Shown here: piece by piece, positions 50,518 through 63,195 of the stretch | How positions within the stretch are numbered: position 1 is the stretch's first letter | Layout: every line of letters starts with the position of its first letter | Assembly: GCF_020906515.1 (NCBI RefSeq) | Contig: NC_085853.1 | Location: 372,001 to 436,000, forward strand | From: Vanrija pseudolonga | Lineage: Eukaryota > Basidiomycota > Tremellomycetes > Trichosporonales > Trichosporonaceae | Length of the DNA stretch: 64,000 nucleotides | Direction: 5' to 3' | Position numbers and translations under genes: made by a program | The notes under the pieces: model-generated | Databases searched by the model: none | What the model was told of the DNA's origin: nothing | Seen by the model: only the letters and a program-made list of their open reading frames with translations

Positions 50518-51281
50518 ATGCGCGTCGCCTACCTCGCCCCCATTGCCCTCCTCGCCCTCGCCAAGGCCCAGGACGCCCCGGAGCTCGACGAGCGTGACCT
50601 CGACGAGCGCCAGCGTGAGTAAACAATGTCTTGGCACCGCCTTCACTCTGCTCACGACGCGTCAGTCGGCTCCATCTTCTCCGCCGCCACCTCGGGCATC
50701 GCTGCCGGTGCTGGTGCCGTCACCTCGGTCGTCGGCGCCGGTGTTGACGGTGCCACCTCGGTCGCCGTTGCCGGCTGGAACGGCGCCACCTCTGTCGGCG
50801 GCGTCGCCGCTACCGCCATCACCTCGGCCGGTGGCGCCGCTGCTACCGCCATCACCTCGGTCGGTGGCGCCGCTGTTAACGGCATCACCTCGGGTGGTGC
50901 TGCCGGTGCCAGCGCCGTTGCAAGCGCGTGAGTACTCGGTCTTTTCGACCTGCATCGCCTCGCCACGCGACGCGTCGGCGCATAGCGCGTAATCTGCGTC
51001 GTCCGCTGTCGCATCCGCGCAGTCACACGACGCAGCAGCTGCGTATCGTGTGTGCCCCACTCAGGTGGCAGTTGCTGCGGTCGTGCGACTACAGCTATAC
51101 AGCTGTCAAACGGTCGCTGTCGATCACTCGCGCCACACCTCGCCCCGGCTTCCCTCGCACGAGCACAACTGACCCCCACAGTGTCAAGCCCAACGCTGCC
51201 AGCCCCCGCGCCTCGGTCGCCAGCGCTACCGTCATTGGCCTTGTCGGCCTTGTCGTCGGTGTCGCCGCCGTTGTCGTCTAA
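50518..51281 (+). CDS. Small secreted Ala/Gly/Thr-repeat protein, possibly GPI-anchored
   Basis: Three exons (50518-50614, 50666-50927, 51182-51281) encode 152 residues. The signal peptide is MRVAYLAPIALLALAKAQ, followed by an acidic/basic DERDLDERQ segment that could be a Kex2-type processing region. The body is made of imperfect repeats around TAITSxGGAA and GATSVxG, low in charge and without Cys. The C terminus, VASATVIGLVGLVVGVAAVVV, is a hydrophobic tail that fits GPI attachment after the Ala/Ser-rich stretch. I do not recognise it. It resembles cell-wall structural or mannoprotein-like proteins in composition only. The second intron is long for this genome (254 nt). Confidence 0.7.
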
Positions 51282-51782
51282 ATGCCCCTCGTGGCGCCCA
51301 AATAGCACTGTAGCCTACTATACCCAGCCCCTACCTGCCCCACGCACGAGTTTGGCCACGTCTATACACGTCGGCTGGGTTTGTAGCGCAGACATTCATG
51401 TTGTTTCGATGCAGATGGTCGCAGCCTTGCAGGACCGCCCACAGGCTTCGCCACCGTGGGAGAGTGGCTGTTGTGATACCAGGAACAGCCGGCCTGAGAT
51501 TCCAACGTCACCGCCTTGGGTCGACGCAACGCGCGGCGACAACCACGGGCTCACAACCGACAACGGACAACGCAGCTACTCACCCCCCAACTACATACAC
51601 GAACAGAGCAAGCACGACGACAGCGACTCACACTGGAACACCAGTAGCCCCTCTTCGGATCGCACACGGTCGTGTGCTTGCTTGTCCGCCCATACAAGTT
51701 GGCATTCTCCATCTCACCCCCCAACCCCCCAACCCAAACCTAGGGCCAGTGCTCGTTGCGATCGCGTGACGACGTCAGCACC
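51282..51782. other. Intergenic region
   Basis: Promoter region of the BEACH gene, with ACCCCCCAACCCCCCAACCC near 51716-51737. No gene is seen. Confidence 0.5.
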
Positions 51783-54700
51783 ATGTTCAAGCTGATCAAG
51801 GACCTCACACGACCGCCCGAGCCGCTCAACCCCACGTCGTCGTCGGCGTCGGCATCGGCCACGGCCTCGGGCAGCTCGGCACCCCCGCCCCCATGGGCGC
51901 CGAGGTCCCGTGCGGCGTCGAGCGCGAGCGCTTCGGGCCTGCCAGCCAACCTCGCGAGCCCGGGCTCTTCGGCAACTGCGCACGCGCGTGAGGGTAGCAT
52001 GTCGAGTGCGCTGGACGATGACCATGAAGACGAGAGCACCGAGGACGACAACGACGACGAGGACGAGGACGATCCCGACGCCATCCGCGTCATCGGCCTG
52101 CTCTATGCCCTCATGGGCGTGACAGATACGATGGGCTACGTCGAGGTGGGTTTGTGGAGCGCAGCAGAGAGCTGACGACTCCAGACACTATCCGAGCTCC
52201 TGTCGGTTCCCAGCACCCCGGCGTCTCGCCGTGCGTTCCGCCGCAACGCCGGCTTCGTGCGGCTCCGCCACGCGCTCGCGTTCGGCCTCACCTGGCGCCC
52301 GCAGAAGGAAGGCGAGGACGAGCAGGCGTACCAGGTCGACGAGGTGCAGCGGTCCGAGGGGCAGCGACTCGCGCTCGAGACGCTGTCGTGGGCCACGGGC
52401 GACCGCGAGAACCAGGCATTCTTCGAGGTGGGTAGCGAGACTTTGTTGAGGCTGACCCGGCAGGAGCATGGTGGATACTCGGCGCTGCTGAGGACGCTGT
52501 GGCAGCTCTCGCCGCCGGTAGACGCACAAGCCGACGGCACGAGCGCAAGGCACACGCCGGATGTGCGTATCCTCGGGCTGCTGCTCGCGCACATCCTCAA
52601 CAACAACTACTCGCTGCTGTCGATCTTTGGTTCGCCCGAGTCGATCGACAGTGTTTTGAAATCTGAGGATGCGCTCACGAGCAAGCTCGGCGAGGTGACC
52701 ATCTCCAAGCCCGCTGCGCTTCCTTTGCTCTGGTCCTACCTCTGGGGTTTGAGCGACGCCGAGCCCGTCTCCCCGAAAGGCAAGGAGCGCGAGACGGGCG
52801 AGGAGGACGTTCTCTTCGCTGGCGGGTTCGAGCCCACCTCGGGACTCAAGCCAAAGCTCGTCCTCCTCGTCATCCAAATCTTCCGCCTCGCAGCCGTGTC
52901 GGCCGCCGGCCTCTTCCAGCTCAAGAACTACCTTCCCTCGTTGGCCGATTTCCTCTTGACCCGCCTCTATGGTTGGGCGCCGGAGCGCAAGTTTGCCGTC
53001 ACCTTTCCTGCGCGGGAGGAGTGGTACCAGAACGCCAGCGCAGAGGACGCTCCGCCCAAGCCGACATGGACGCCGGCCGAGGAGCCTCTGCGTGCGGCGT
53101 ACCTCGCGCTGCTGAAGCGGCTGCTCGAAGCCGGCACATCGCCCGAGCAGACGTGGCGCCTGTTCCAGCTGGTTCGCAAGGTCCCGCCAAGGCCAAAGCC
53201 GCTCACCCCGATCCAGGAGGGCAACGAGGACAGTGGCGCTGGCACTCCAAACGCCGCCCAGTCACCGCCGCCCTCTGCGTCGTCCGCCAAGTCGCTCCGT
53301 GGCAAGGCAAATCTCAAGCTCGTGGTTCCGCCCAGCCCGCAGGGCGAGGAGACCCTCGACCTGGAAGTACTCGAGGTCATCCACAAGGCAATGCACGCGC
53401 GCACACCCGACGTCTTTGTCTTCAGAGGAGGGCAGGGCATCGCCGATGGAGGCATCGAGACGTCGGACATTGGGAGGAATTGGCCTTCGTCGACCAAGGG
53501 CTTTATCTTCACGGTGAGCTGAAGCGCGGGGTTCCCAGCTGACACCATAGTCTTGGATCTATATCACGAAGCTGAACGACGCCGTCACCATCCTCCATCT
53601 CAGCCAGAAGGGCGAGCAACACCCGCTGTTCCGAATCAGGATCCTCGAGAACTCGCAAGTGGGCCTCACGTCCACGGCCTATGTCGACGAGACAACCGAA
53701 GTACCCGAAGAAGTCGTCTGCCAGGCGCCCGAGGCCCTCGTCCCTCACCACGAGTGGGTCCACTTTGCGGTCGGGTGCCGCAAGGGACGGTCAGCGAACG
53801 GCGGTGGTGGCGAGGCGAGAATATTTGTCAACGGCAAGCGTGTCGGCGCCGTGCGCATCCCGTACCCCATGCCGAGTGCCAAGTCTCGGCCCCACGCCGC
53901 CCACAAGCACGGGCCAAACTATGAGAGACACGCGCACCATCGACATGCCGCGCAGGGTCAAGGTGTTCGCGTCAGCATCGGCCGGCCGTGGCTGAACAAG
54001 GACAACAACAACTTGAGCGAGTCCTTCCTCATGGGCGGCGGCGGATTGGGCAAGGAGGACAACCAGTGGATGTTGGGCAGGGCACTGCTTCTGGAAGACG
54101 TGTTAACAGAGGACCTCGTGCTGCTGATGCATCACCTGGTAGGTTCGAGCATCTGACGGGTCTAACCTACGCAGGGCCCACGTTATTATGGCAACTACCA
54201 GGAGGCTCTGGGCAAGTTCCTCACATGTAGGTGGTTTGTGAGACCAAGCCTGACACAACAGACAAGGGTGCCACCTCCGTCAACCTCTACCTCCATGGCT
54301 TGGCGCAGGCAGCTTCGCAGCAGAAGACTATCCCTCTTCTCCCTAGCAACTCGGCCCTCGTCCGGGCTATTCGTTCAGGGCCCTCAATAGCGGAGGAGAA
54401 CATCATGCTCTCGTTGTGCTCGAAGGACGCCCTCACCGGAGAAGACGGAGCTCCGGGCTCGTTCGTCCTGAACGGCGCAGTGACCCACGCCTTCTTCGCC
54501 CGTGACGTGCGGTACGGCCGCGCCAAAATGGTCGACCACGTCTTCCCCTTTGCGACGACAAGCATGGACGAGGCGGTGTCGACCGTCGGCGGAGGAGTAG
54601 TCGTGCTCAAGCTCATTGACCTTGCCGAAGACTCGGAGCAACTCGCCACGACGCTCACCATCCTCCAAGACATGGTCCGCGACAGCTGGAGCGCGAGCGA

Positions 54701-57700
54701 GGAGATGGAGAGGATTCGTAAGTCTGGAGTGTGGGCGTCGCTAACAGCAGACGGCTTTGAGCTGCTCGCTGCGATCCTCAGGCCAAAGATGGCCACGATT
54801 GTTGATCTGCCAGTGGCCAGAATCCTGCTGGGTATTCTGGGAGTGAACCCGGACAAGCCTCAGTGAGTACAAGGCCCGGGTGATCACTCACACCTCAGAG
54901 CCGCAGTGGTCCACAACTCGGCGGCTTACCGGGCCATTGGCCTCGACTTTGAGCTCTGGGCCACGGCCAAGGACGACGTTGTCTCGCTCTACTTTGAGAA
55001 CTTCTCTGCGCTGTTATCAGTGTCCAAGTACAAGAGGTACAACCTGCTCAGGACCTTCCAGAAGAGCAACATGGTACGCAAGTTGCTGTACGCCATTCGC
55101 CTGGGGCTTTACAATACGACCACCCTCCCCTTGGCTGTCGACACGCTGAAGCTCGCCCTCACTTCGCGGTGGAGTGCCGAGGAGGGAATCAAGCCAGTTT
55201 TCTCCTACCTTGTGTCGGCTCTGTGTCAGAGTAGGTTGCTATGTCGGTGCCAACCTAACCACACAGATGTTGCCCCAGCCTATCTCATCCCCACTGCCGA
55301 GCCCACAGCTGCGCAGCTGCCCGCCGCGCTCATTCTTCAAATGATGGCCGAGCTGCTGACGGCGCCGAAACGCCTGACCAAGCTCAACAAGGCGGTATCT
55401 CTCCATCGCCTCATTGTCGTCCTCCTCCAGTCCAACCCGGCGCCATTTGTTGCCATTCCCTGTCTCGACATTCTCAAGCTCTGCCTCTCGACACCTGGAC
55501 TCGAGTCGTTCCAGCGCTCATTTGAGACTGAGGGCGGCTTTGCCTTACTCGCAAGAACGCTTGCGCCGATATGGCAGGATCACATCCAGGAGACGGTGTT
55601 TGCCATCGTGTTGGGTAAGGATGGAATGCAAGGCTCGGCATTGGCTTGCCCACCGGCCATTGCATCCCTCACTACCGCACTCGAGACGCTCCTGCAGACT
55701 GCCAATGAGGCAGCGGATGGCGCGCGCTCCTCGACGCTGGGCAAGTCCGTGGGCTCTGTGCGCTCGCTGGCTGCTACTCCTCTGGCAGCAGCTAACGAAG
55801 GCACAGGTAAGCTAGTTACTCCTGTGCACCGTTAGCTGACACCTGCAGACTACCTCGACGTTGAAGACGACAACCGGCTTGAGAAGCTACTGTACAACCT
55901 CGCGGCAGTGTACAGAACCTCCAAGCCATTCCGCAAGGCGTTGTCAATGCGTCGCATCGAGGCCATGCTGCCGAGTTTCGTCGACTTTGCAGCCATGTCG
56001 GCGTCATCGTCGCGGTCGCAGAGAGCTGAGAATCAGCGCGTCGCCGCTGCTTGCTGGCTGTCCGAGCTGATCTCTTTGTCCAAGGCTCCACCTAATGTCA
56101 TGACACAGGTGGGTTGTAAAGGCCACCTGCAGCTAACCCAGCAGATGAAGCTCTTGGTCGAACAGCTCAAGTCGACCTCCGGAGAGGACCTTCCCCCGAT
56201 CTCGAGCTCATCTCGCACTCCTGTTCCCACACCACCCATCAGCCGCACCCCTTCGTACCGCGCATCGGCGTCGAGCCGACTCGCCTCCTCACCAGGAGCA
56301 GCGCCGGCTTCACCTATTCGACAGAGGCCGTCTGCTGACGCTCGTCCTGGTGTTGTGCGCCGCGCGTCTGCAGCGGATAAGAAGATGCCTCAGCTGAGAA
56401 GGGTGCTCACTGGCGAGTCGATTCTGCAAGAGGAGCAGGACAAGAATACGGCTTGGAGGATGATCATCTTGTCGACTGTGGGTGTAATGGCGAGACGATT
56501 GCTGACCCAGCCAGGACTCTCAGCGCTTTGCTACCATGACACTGGATCGGTGAGTGCTGCATCGTGGACCTGGTTTAGCACAATTGACACTACCAGAAAA
56601 GAACATTGGCACCGACTGTCACAGGTCGAGTGGCCGCAGCTCGTGGCAACCCTGCGCTCCGAGAACGGCGTCTGGGCAGACGAAGAGGACAATGTCCAGT
56701 GGCGCCTTGATGGCAGCGAGGGCCCATTGCGAATGAGGAGCCGCCTGGAGCGCATTAGCCCGCTCTCGCACCATTCCCGCAGCCGTGCCCGAACCAAGCT
56801 TCGTGATGCGATTCCCGCCCCAGACGAATTATCGTCAGCTGTGTCGAGGGTCAACGCGGCGCCGTGGGAGGACCCCTTTGCTCTCGCGCTCGGGGAAGCT
56901 GCTCCGATTGCGGAGCATGCTGAAGAGGGTGAGTTGTCTTCGGCCGGGATGAACAACTCCTGACACAGTACAGAGAACGCAGGAACGCCAACGAAGGCGA
57001 CAACCCCAGCACCGGAAGCCGATGGCAGCGACGACGAGGGCTCGTTTGTCGACATTGACGACGAGTCGCCCGACAAGATGCGCCTCGTTGCCAAGGCGCT
57101 CGAGGCTGGCGACGTCGTCGAGGAGGCGCACAACATTGTGCGAATCGTTGGCGTCGACGCACTCCCAGGCCTGCTTATCCTCGGCAAACGCAACCTCTAC
57201 CTCATCGATGGGCTGGTACAGACAGCCGACTGCCAGATCGTCGAGGCGGACCAGGCCCCGCGCGACGTGCTGAGTATCCCCTCGGGGACACTTGCCGACC
57301 TCGACCCGACCGACCAGCGCAGCCACCGCTGGCCGTACTCGGACGTCGTGGAGACGAACAAGCGCGCATTCCTGTTCCGAGATGTCGCCCTGGAGCTCTA
57401 CTTCTCCGACAAGCAAAACTTCCTCGTTGTGTTCAAGGACAAGCGCCAACGCCAGGCTGTCGTCTCTCGCCTCTCGTCCAAGGTCGAGAAGGGTGACGTT
57501 TTGAGCCGTTCCATTCTCGGCTCGCTCGTCCTCGACACGGTTGCTCGAGCGATCGACAACAGGGGCTACGAGCTTGAGAACCTGACGCGCCGCTGGCAGA
57601 GCCGCGAGATCTCAAACTTTGCCTACCTCCAAATGCTCAACCAGTATGCCAACCGCACACCAAACGACGTGACACAGTACCCCGTCTTTCCGTGGGTGCT

Positions 57701-60120
57701 GGCCGACTACACGAGCCAGAGCCTTGACTTTTCAAAAGCCTCGACGTTCCGTGATCTCTCGCTGCCGATGGGTGCGCTCACGCCCGCGCGTCGCGATGCG
57801 GCAGTCGAGAGGTATCAGGCAACTGAGGGTGTGGGGGAGACTCCATTGTAAGTTGAGACTCCACGGCAGTACTGACCTACGCAGCCATTACGGAACGCAC
57901 TACTCCTCGTCCATGATTGTGTGCGGTTACATGATCCGCGAATCCCCCTTCACGGATATCTTCCTCGCGCTCCAAGGCGGCACCTTTGATCTTGCGGACC
58001 GCTTATTCTCCAGTATCCCCAAGGCTTGGGACTCGGCGTCTAGTGCCAACCGCGGAGATGTGCGCGAACTCATCCCTGAGTTCTTCTACGCCGCTGCATT
58101 CCTCATCAACATGGTGAGCTTCCAACATGCTGGCGAAGCTGACTTTCAGAACCACCATGACTTTGGGAAGAAGCAAGTCTCTGGGGACACGGTCGACGAT
58201 GTGGCGCTGCCACCGTGGGCCTTGAACGACCCTCTCCTCTTTGTGCACTGGAATCGCGAGGCTCTCGAGTCGGACTTTGTCTCTCGCCACCTTCCAGAGT
58301 GGATCGACCTGACGTTTGGGTGCAAGCAGCGCGACCCGTCATCCTTCAACTGCTTCCACCCTCTGTCCTACCGCGGTGCCGTAAACCTGGACAAGATCAC
58401 CGACGAGGCCGAGAAGGCTGCGTCGACTGCCATTATTCACAACTTTGGCCAAACGCCAGTCCAGATCTTCAAGTACCCTCACCCGCAAAAGTTCCTCGGG
58501 GGGCGTACCACACTACCTGTCGGCACGAGGTTTGGCATCTCAGAGCACTGGCAGCTGCTACTTCGCAGTATTCTGCCGATCATTGAAAGCCCACGGAAGA
58601 TCCATTACATTCTCGACCCCTCCGTCCCCGATGGCAAACCTGGTGTCCAGCCTGAGCATCGCCTGGCGGTACCTGGTAACTCGTTGCTGTCATTGCAGTA
58701 CGGCTTTATCGACCAGTCATTGCGCATCTACTACATGGAGCACAGTCCAAAGGTAGGGTGACTCCAGTAGCTCTTGCTCACCCTCCCAGCTTTTGCATAT
58801 TGTCGAGGGCATCGAAGTCACGCACGCGAGGTTCGTATCACCAACGCTGCTCATCACGGTATCACCTCTTGGCGTCCTCACAGCTTGGCGCCTGGCGATC
58901 AAGGGCTCTGGCCACCGCAGAGGAGACATCTCGCTGCAGCGCGAGGCCACTCTGCGCGGCAACGAGGGGTCTGTGACCTGCGTCGCAAAGAGCACGGCGT
59001 GGAGTCTGCTCGTTACTGGCGCAAATGTGAGTTGAGAGAACCCTAGCCTCCAACTAACGCCGCAGGATGGATCCGCCATGGTGTGGGACACCAACCGCCT
59101 GCGGTACACGCGTACACTCAAGACGCCACGTCGCGAGCCCATCAAGTTTGCAGCAGTCAGCGGAGCCAATGGCCACATTGCCCTCGCATCAGACCGGTAC
59201 CTGTACATCTTCTCGCTGAATGGGCACCCAATCGCCTCGACCAGCATCGATGGTGGACGTTTCGCACTCAACGCTGAAGGAGCCGACGACTCCTCCGAAG
59301 ACAAGTTCACCGGCGGCATCGCCTTCCTCAAGAAGGAGTTCCTCAAGGGCGGCGAGCTGTTCGTCGTCGGTGTCGGCACCCAGCTTGACCTGTACCGCCT
59401 GGCGCCTGGCGTGCGCCGCTTCGAGGACCAGGAGGTTGAGCCTTGGCGCCTGGTGAAGCAGGGCACGCTCTTCCGCTCGGATGAGCACGACGCCGGGGAT
59501 GTCACAGCCGTCAGGTTTATCGGGTAGGTGCCAGTTGTCTTCCTCTTGACCTACTAACACAACCAGTGACACGCTCTACGCCGCGTTCGAGGCGCCTGCG
59601 GGACACAAGTACCCCTTGTACCAATGGTCTCTGCCCGACTGCAACGCACGCAATGTACCCGAGTCGGTGGCGAGCTTCTGCATGGCCGAAGGGTGCACGC
59701 GGCACTTTGGCCTTCTTGAGCCACGGCGCCACTGCGGAGGTTGTGGCGGCGCATTCTGCGGGTAGGTGCTCCTCGCTTGCCTCTCCACCTGCTAACACCC
59801 TCAGCTCGCACGCAGTCCACGTCGAAGGCTTCAATGCGCGGTACTGCGACACCTGCAAGACTGTGCTGTCGTACGCTTCGGCTCTGGGCCTCCTCCAGTC
59901 GCGGCTGGCCTCTCATGCCGGCTCACGCCAGACTTCGCGCCAGACATCTCGCCGCCCGTCCGTCTCTGGTAACGCGGCCGAGTCTGCATCTCCCAGCCGG
60001 TCTCAGACACAGTCGCCAGCGACGCCGACCCGCACGGCTGGGCGGCCGCGCAGTGACTCGCGAGTATGGGCGCTCCTGTCTGGACAGTCGTCTGGCGGAG
60101 GGGAGAACAGCAGTAGTTAG
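51783..60120 (+). CDS. Giant BEACH-domain protein with PH, WD40 and C-terminal FYVE-like finger
   Basis: Sixteen exons (51783-52145, 52185-52427, 52464-53513, 53551-54138, 54175-54226, 54262-54862, 54899-55230, 55267-55806, 55849-56108, 56145-56928, 56974-57847, 57885-58752, 58790-59026, 59066-59523, 59567-59761, 59805-60120) encode about 2586 residues. Order: acidic disordered N terminus; long helical/ConA-like region ([16 protein letters not shown] to [10 protein letters not shown]); PH-like domain (about 1640-1790); BEACH (about 1805-2120, with [20 protein letters not shown] then [21 protein letters not shown]); WD40 repeats (about 2190-2420); FYVE-like finger (about 2450-2500). BEACH proteins act in membrane traffic and autophagy, and the layout matches ALFY/WDFY3 rather than yeast Bph1. 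Three short introns are multiples of three. Confidence 0.9.
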
Positions 60121-60306
60121 GTGGTTGTAGATATGCAGCATTGGGTACACTATTCTGCTTCATAACTCTCTCGACCTAGGTATCAACACTTGTACACAGG
60201 AGCTGGGGGCCATGCAAGATCATGCAAAGGAAACAGGGAGGCGGAGACGTGAGAGGAAGGGACTGGGTGACTGGCCGGGCGCCGACGAAATGCTGTAAAG
60301 TCTTCT
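60121..60306. other. Convergent 3' intergenic spacer
   Basis: 186 nt between the BEACH stop and the cullin stop. It probably holds both polyadenylation regions. Confidence 0.5.
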
Positions 60307-63083
60307 CTAGGCCAGGTAGTTGTACGTGTCCTTTGCGTCTCCACGCTCCAGGTACTCCTTGTCGATGAGGTAGTCGATCGCCTTCTTGATGTCTGATACC
60401 TTGGGCGTGAACTTGGTCGAAATCTGGGCCGTCACGTCCTGAATAAGGGCCTGATGCTTCATGGTCTGGGAGTGTGAGTTGGGCCGAGCGGAGCTTTGGG
60501 TAACTCACCTTGCGGGCCTTCATGAGACGGACAATGGTCGCCTGGTAGATGAACTTGCGGTCCTCGTCGACGGCAGCGAGGACCTCGGTCGTCTCGGCCT
60601 TCTGCTCGGCGCGGACGGGCTGGTTGAGCTGAACACGAATCTTCTTGGACTTGAAGCCTGAGAGTGTCAGTGGTGTAGGAGCCAGCTTACTCACCCATGT
60701 TGAGGTCGTACGCGTCACCGTCCTGGGTGAGAACCTTGGCCTTGACGAGCAGAGTCATCTGGGGCTTGAGGATGCCCTCTGAGATCTGGGTGCCGGTCTG
60801 GATCTCCTTGAATGTCAAGCTGTCGTTCTCGTTGAACAGGGTGAGAATGGCGGTCTGGTATGCGCTGGTCATGAAGATGTACTTCTGCGACAGGTAGGTC
60901 GTGCGAAGCTCATTCTTCGAGACGTGCCACAGCCAGGTGAGCTTGCGGCCAGAGTGCACATCGTTGTAGAACTTGGTAAAGCGTTCGTAGACAGGCTCCA
61001 ACTGGCGAGGAACGGCGTAGTCGCTGTTGGAAGGCGCGAGGGGCCAGAAGTTGGTACCAAGGACCATGATCGAGAAGTCAACTAGGAGGGTTAGCAGCTG
61101 TCATCACAAAGCAGACTCACTGTCATCCGAGTGGCCGTCACGACGCTCCTTCTCCTTGAACCGCTCGGTAACGTCGCGACCAACACTGACGTCGCTGAAC
61201 ATGCGAGTGAGCTTGTTGGTGTAGTCGAAACCGGAAATGTCCTTGAGCTTGGAGATCATGGACGATTCACTGTCGTCGGATGCCGAGTTTGCGTTGACAA
61301 GACGCTGAGCAAGCTTCTTCTGGTAGAACTTCTGGAAAACGTCCTTGTCGTCGATGAACTTGAAGATGACCATGGCCTGGTTGAGCGCCGCCTCGAGCGA
61401 GTCGGGGTCTAGGTCACGGTTGCTCTTGCGAAGCAGCATGTCGCAGTAGTTGGCGAGGAGCTCGGGCGACTTGGACGACGTGGTGGCAGCAGCATTCTTG
61501 TTGACAAACTCGCGGCAGGCCTGAGGGGTCAGCTAAATCCGCAGGTCAAGACTCACTCGGTCAAGACTGCCGTTGAAGCCGAGCTCGGAGCGGAAGGGAC
61601 CGTTGACAATGTCGCCAAACTTGGTGTGAACCGAGAGGAGGGCCTCAATGTACGCCTTCGGGTCAAGGACCTCCTGCTTGCCCTGCTCGTTGAGGGCTCC
61701 GGGAGCGGGGATGACACGCTCGACAGCAGCAAGACCCGCCTTCTTGACGTGGGCCTCAAACTTCTCACGGAGGGGCTTGAGAGCGTTCTCGACACGGACG
61801 AGAAGACCGTACATGCGGGCGAGGTCGGACTCGCGGTCCGAGTCGAGTAAGTTTTGGAACTCGTCCCACATGAGCTCCTGGTGGTCCTGGATGAGGACGC
61901 GCTCGCAGACCTCCTTAAGCTGGGAGGGTTAGATGTGCCGAGAACGCTTTACTCACCTCCTTGCGCGTGCTGTCGTGAAGGTACAGGTTTATCCTGTCGG
62001 CTTCCTCCGAGAGACGCTCCTCTGCCTTCTTCATGTAGTCGGGGACCGAGTTGTTGGCGACGAACGCGGCCGACTCGGCCGTGTAGTAGCGGTCGGTAGC
62101 CTGGAGGAAGTAGACCTGGAAGACGTCGTGGTACACCTCGAGGTTCTGTCTCTGGGCATCGGCGTCATCGATACCGAGAGCGACTGAAGGTTAGCGCACA
62201 TCCGTCCAAGTAACCCACCATAGCTCTCAATGACCTTCTTCAGCAGGCTGTTGTCAATCGCCTCGCCGTTACGCTGGAGCTCGATCTGCTTGAGCACGGC
62301 CTGGGTGAGGCGCGAGGGCTCGTTGTCCTTGTTCTGGATGTACTTGAAGAAGTTTCTCTTCCAGGCAACAAGGGCAAGCTGGCGGGTCAGAGCCGTCTAA
62401 GTCCAAGAACCCACAGTGTAGATCGAGTACACGTCCTTTCTTCCCTCGTCCTTCTCGCGCTTGACCCAGTGCTTGTTCAGGTAGTTGAACAGCTTGTGGA
62501 CGTATGACGCGCCGTTGGTGTAGCGGTCCCACTGGCGGGCATAGAACTTGAGGAGCTCAATGTCTGAGAGCTTCTCGCCGTCCTGGCGGGTCAATAACAC
62601 CTCCGCTTCTTCAACCCACCTCACGCATCGCCTTGCAGTGGTCGGCAAGGAACGAGTTGAGCTTCTTGTACAGGTCGGCGCCCTGGAGGCTCGCTCCGCC
62701 CCGGGGCTGCGAGCTGAGGCTGCTGCCGCGGCTCGGGACGGTGCAGTAGTCGTAGATGGTGGTGTAGAGGAGCATGTAGTACTGGTACGTCATGCCGGTG
62801 GACATGCTGGGTGTGGTCAGTTGTGTCGTCTGCGGCCACGACGCTACCCACCGGGTCATGATGTGCTCGACACCAGTCTGGAGGAAGTTCCAGGCAGTCT
62901 GGGGAGGTCAGTTGCGTCAGCGCCGCGTACCAACCTGGAGGTCGGCATCCCTGTGTGGGTCAGCACGCGCACGACGGATGCAGCGAGCAAGCTGGGCCAA
63001 GCACGCTCGGCAGCGAGCCGCGCACACACTCACTTGGGCGGCTTGTCAGCCTTGGTAGGCTCACGCCACGCGCTGACGCTCAT
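60307..63083 (-). CDS. CUL1: Cullin-1 (Cdc53-type SCF scaffold)
   Basis: Twelve exons (63083-63034, 62950-62935, 62898-62852, 62806-62620, 62582-62415, 62378-62219, 62183-61957, 61919-61557, 61520-61121, 61081-60695, 60657-60509, 60465-60307) encode 770 residues, like human CUL1 (776). The N-terminal Skp1/F-box-binding repeat has [30 protein letters not shown], and [20 protein letters not shown]. The cullin-homology domain has [14 protein letters not shown] and [18 protein letters not shown]. The C-terminal winged helix has [17 protein letters not shown], where the neddylated Lys is expected, and ends [16 protein letters not shown]. It scaffolds SCF ubiquitin ligases. The second exon is only 16 nt with the donor GTTGGT, but the frame holds across it. 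Confidence 0.95.
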
Positions 63084-63189
63084 GTTGCCGGTTGTTGTGG
63101 AGGGCGTCGTGTCGCGTCGCGCTGCTGCAGGTGGTTGTGGGGGGTGTGAGGTGAGGAAGACGACGGATGGAGGGGGATGCCGGGCCCGC

Positions 63190-63195
63190 TTTATA
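63190..63195 (-). promoter_or_regulatory. TATA box of cullin-1
   Basis: TATAAA on the minus strand about 107 nt upstream of the cullin ATG. Confidence 0.4.

Noticed and set aside
56550-56598. Apparent intron in the BEACH gene (GTGAGT...ACCAG)
   Set aside because: Splicing it would shift the frame, while reading through keeps a frame that continues into the conserved region.
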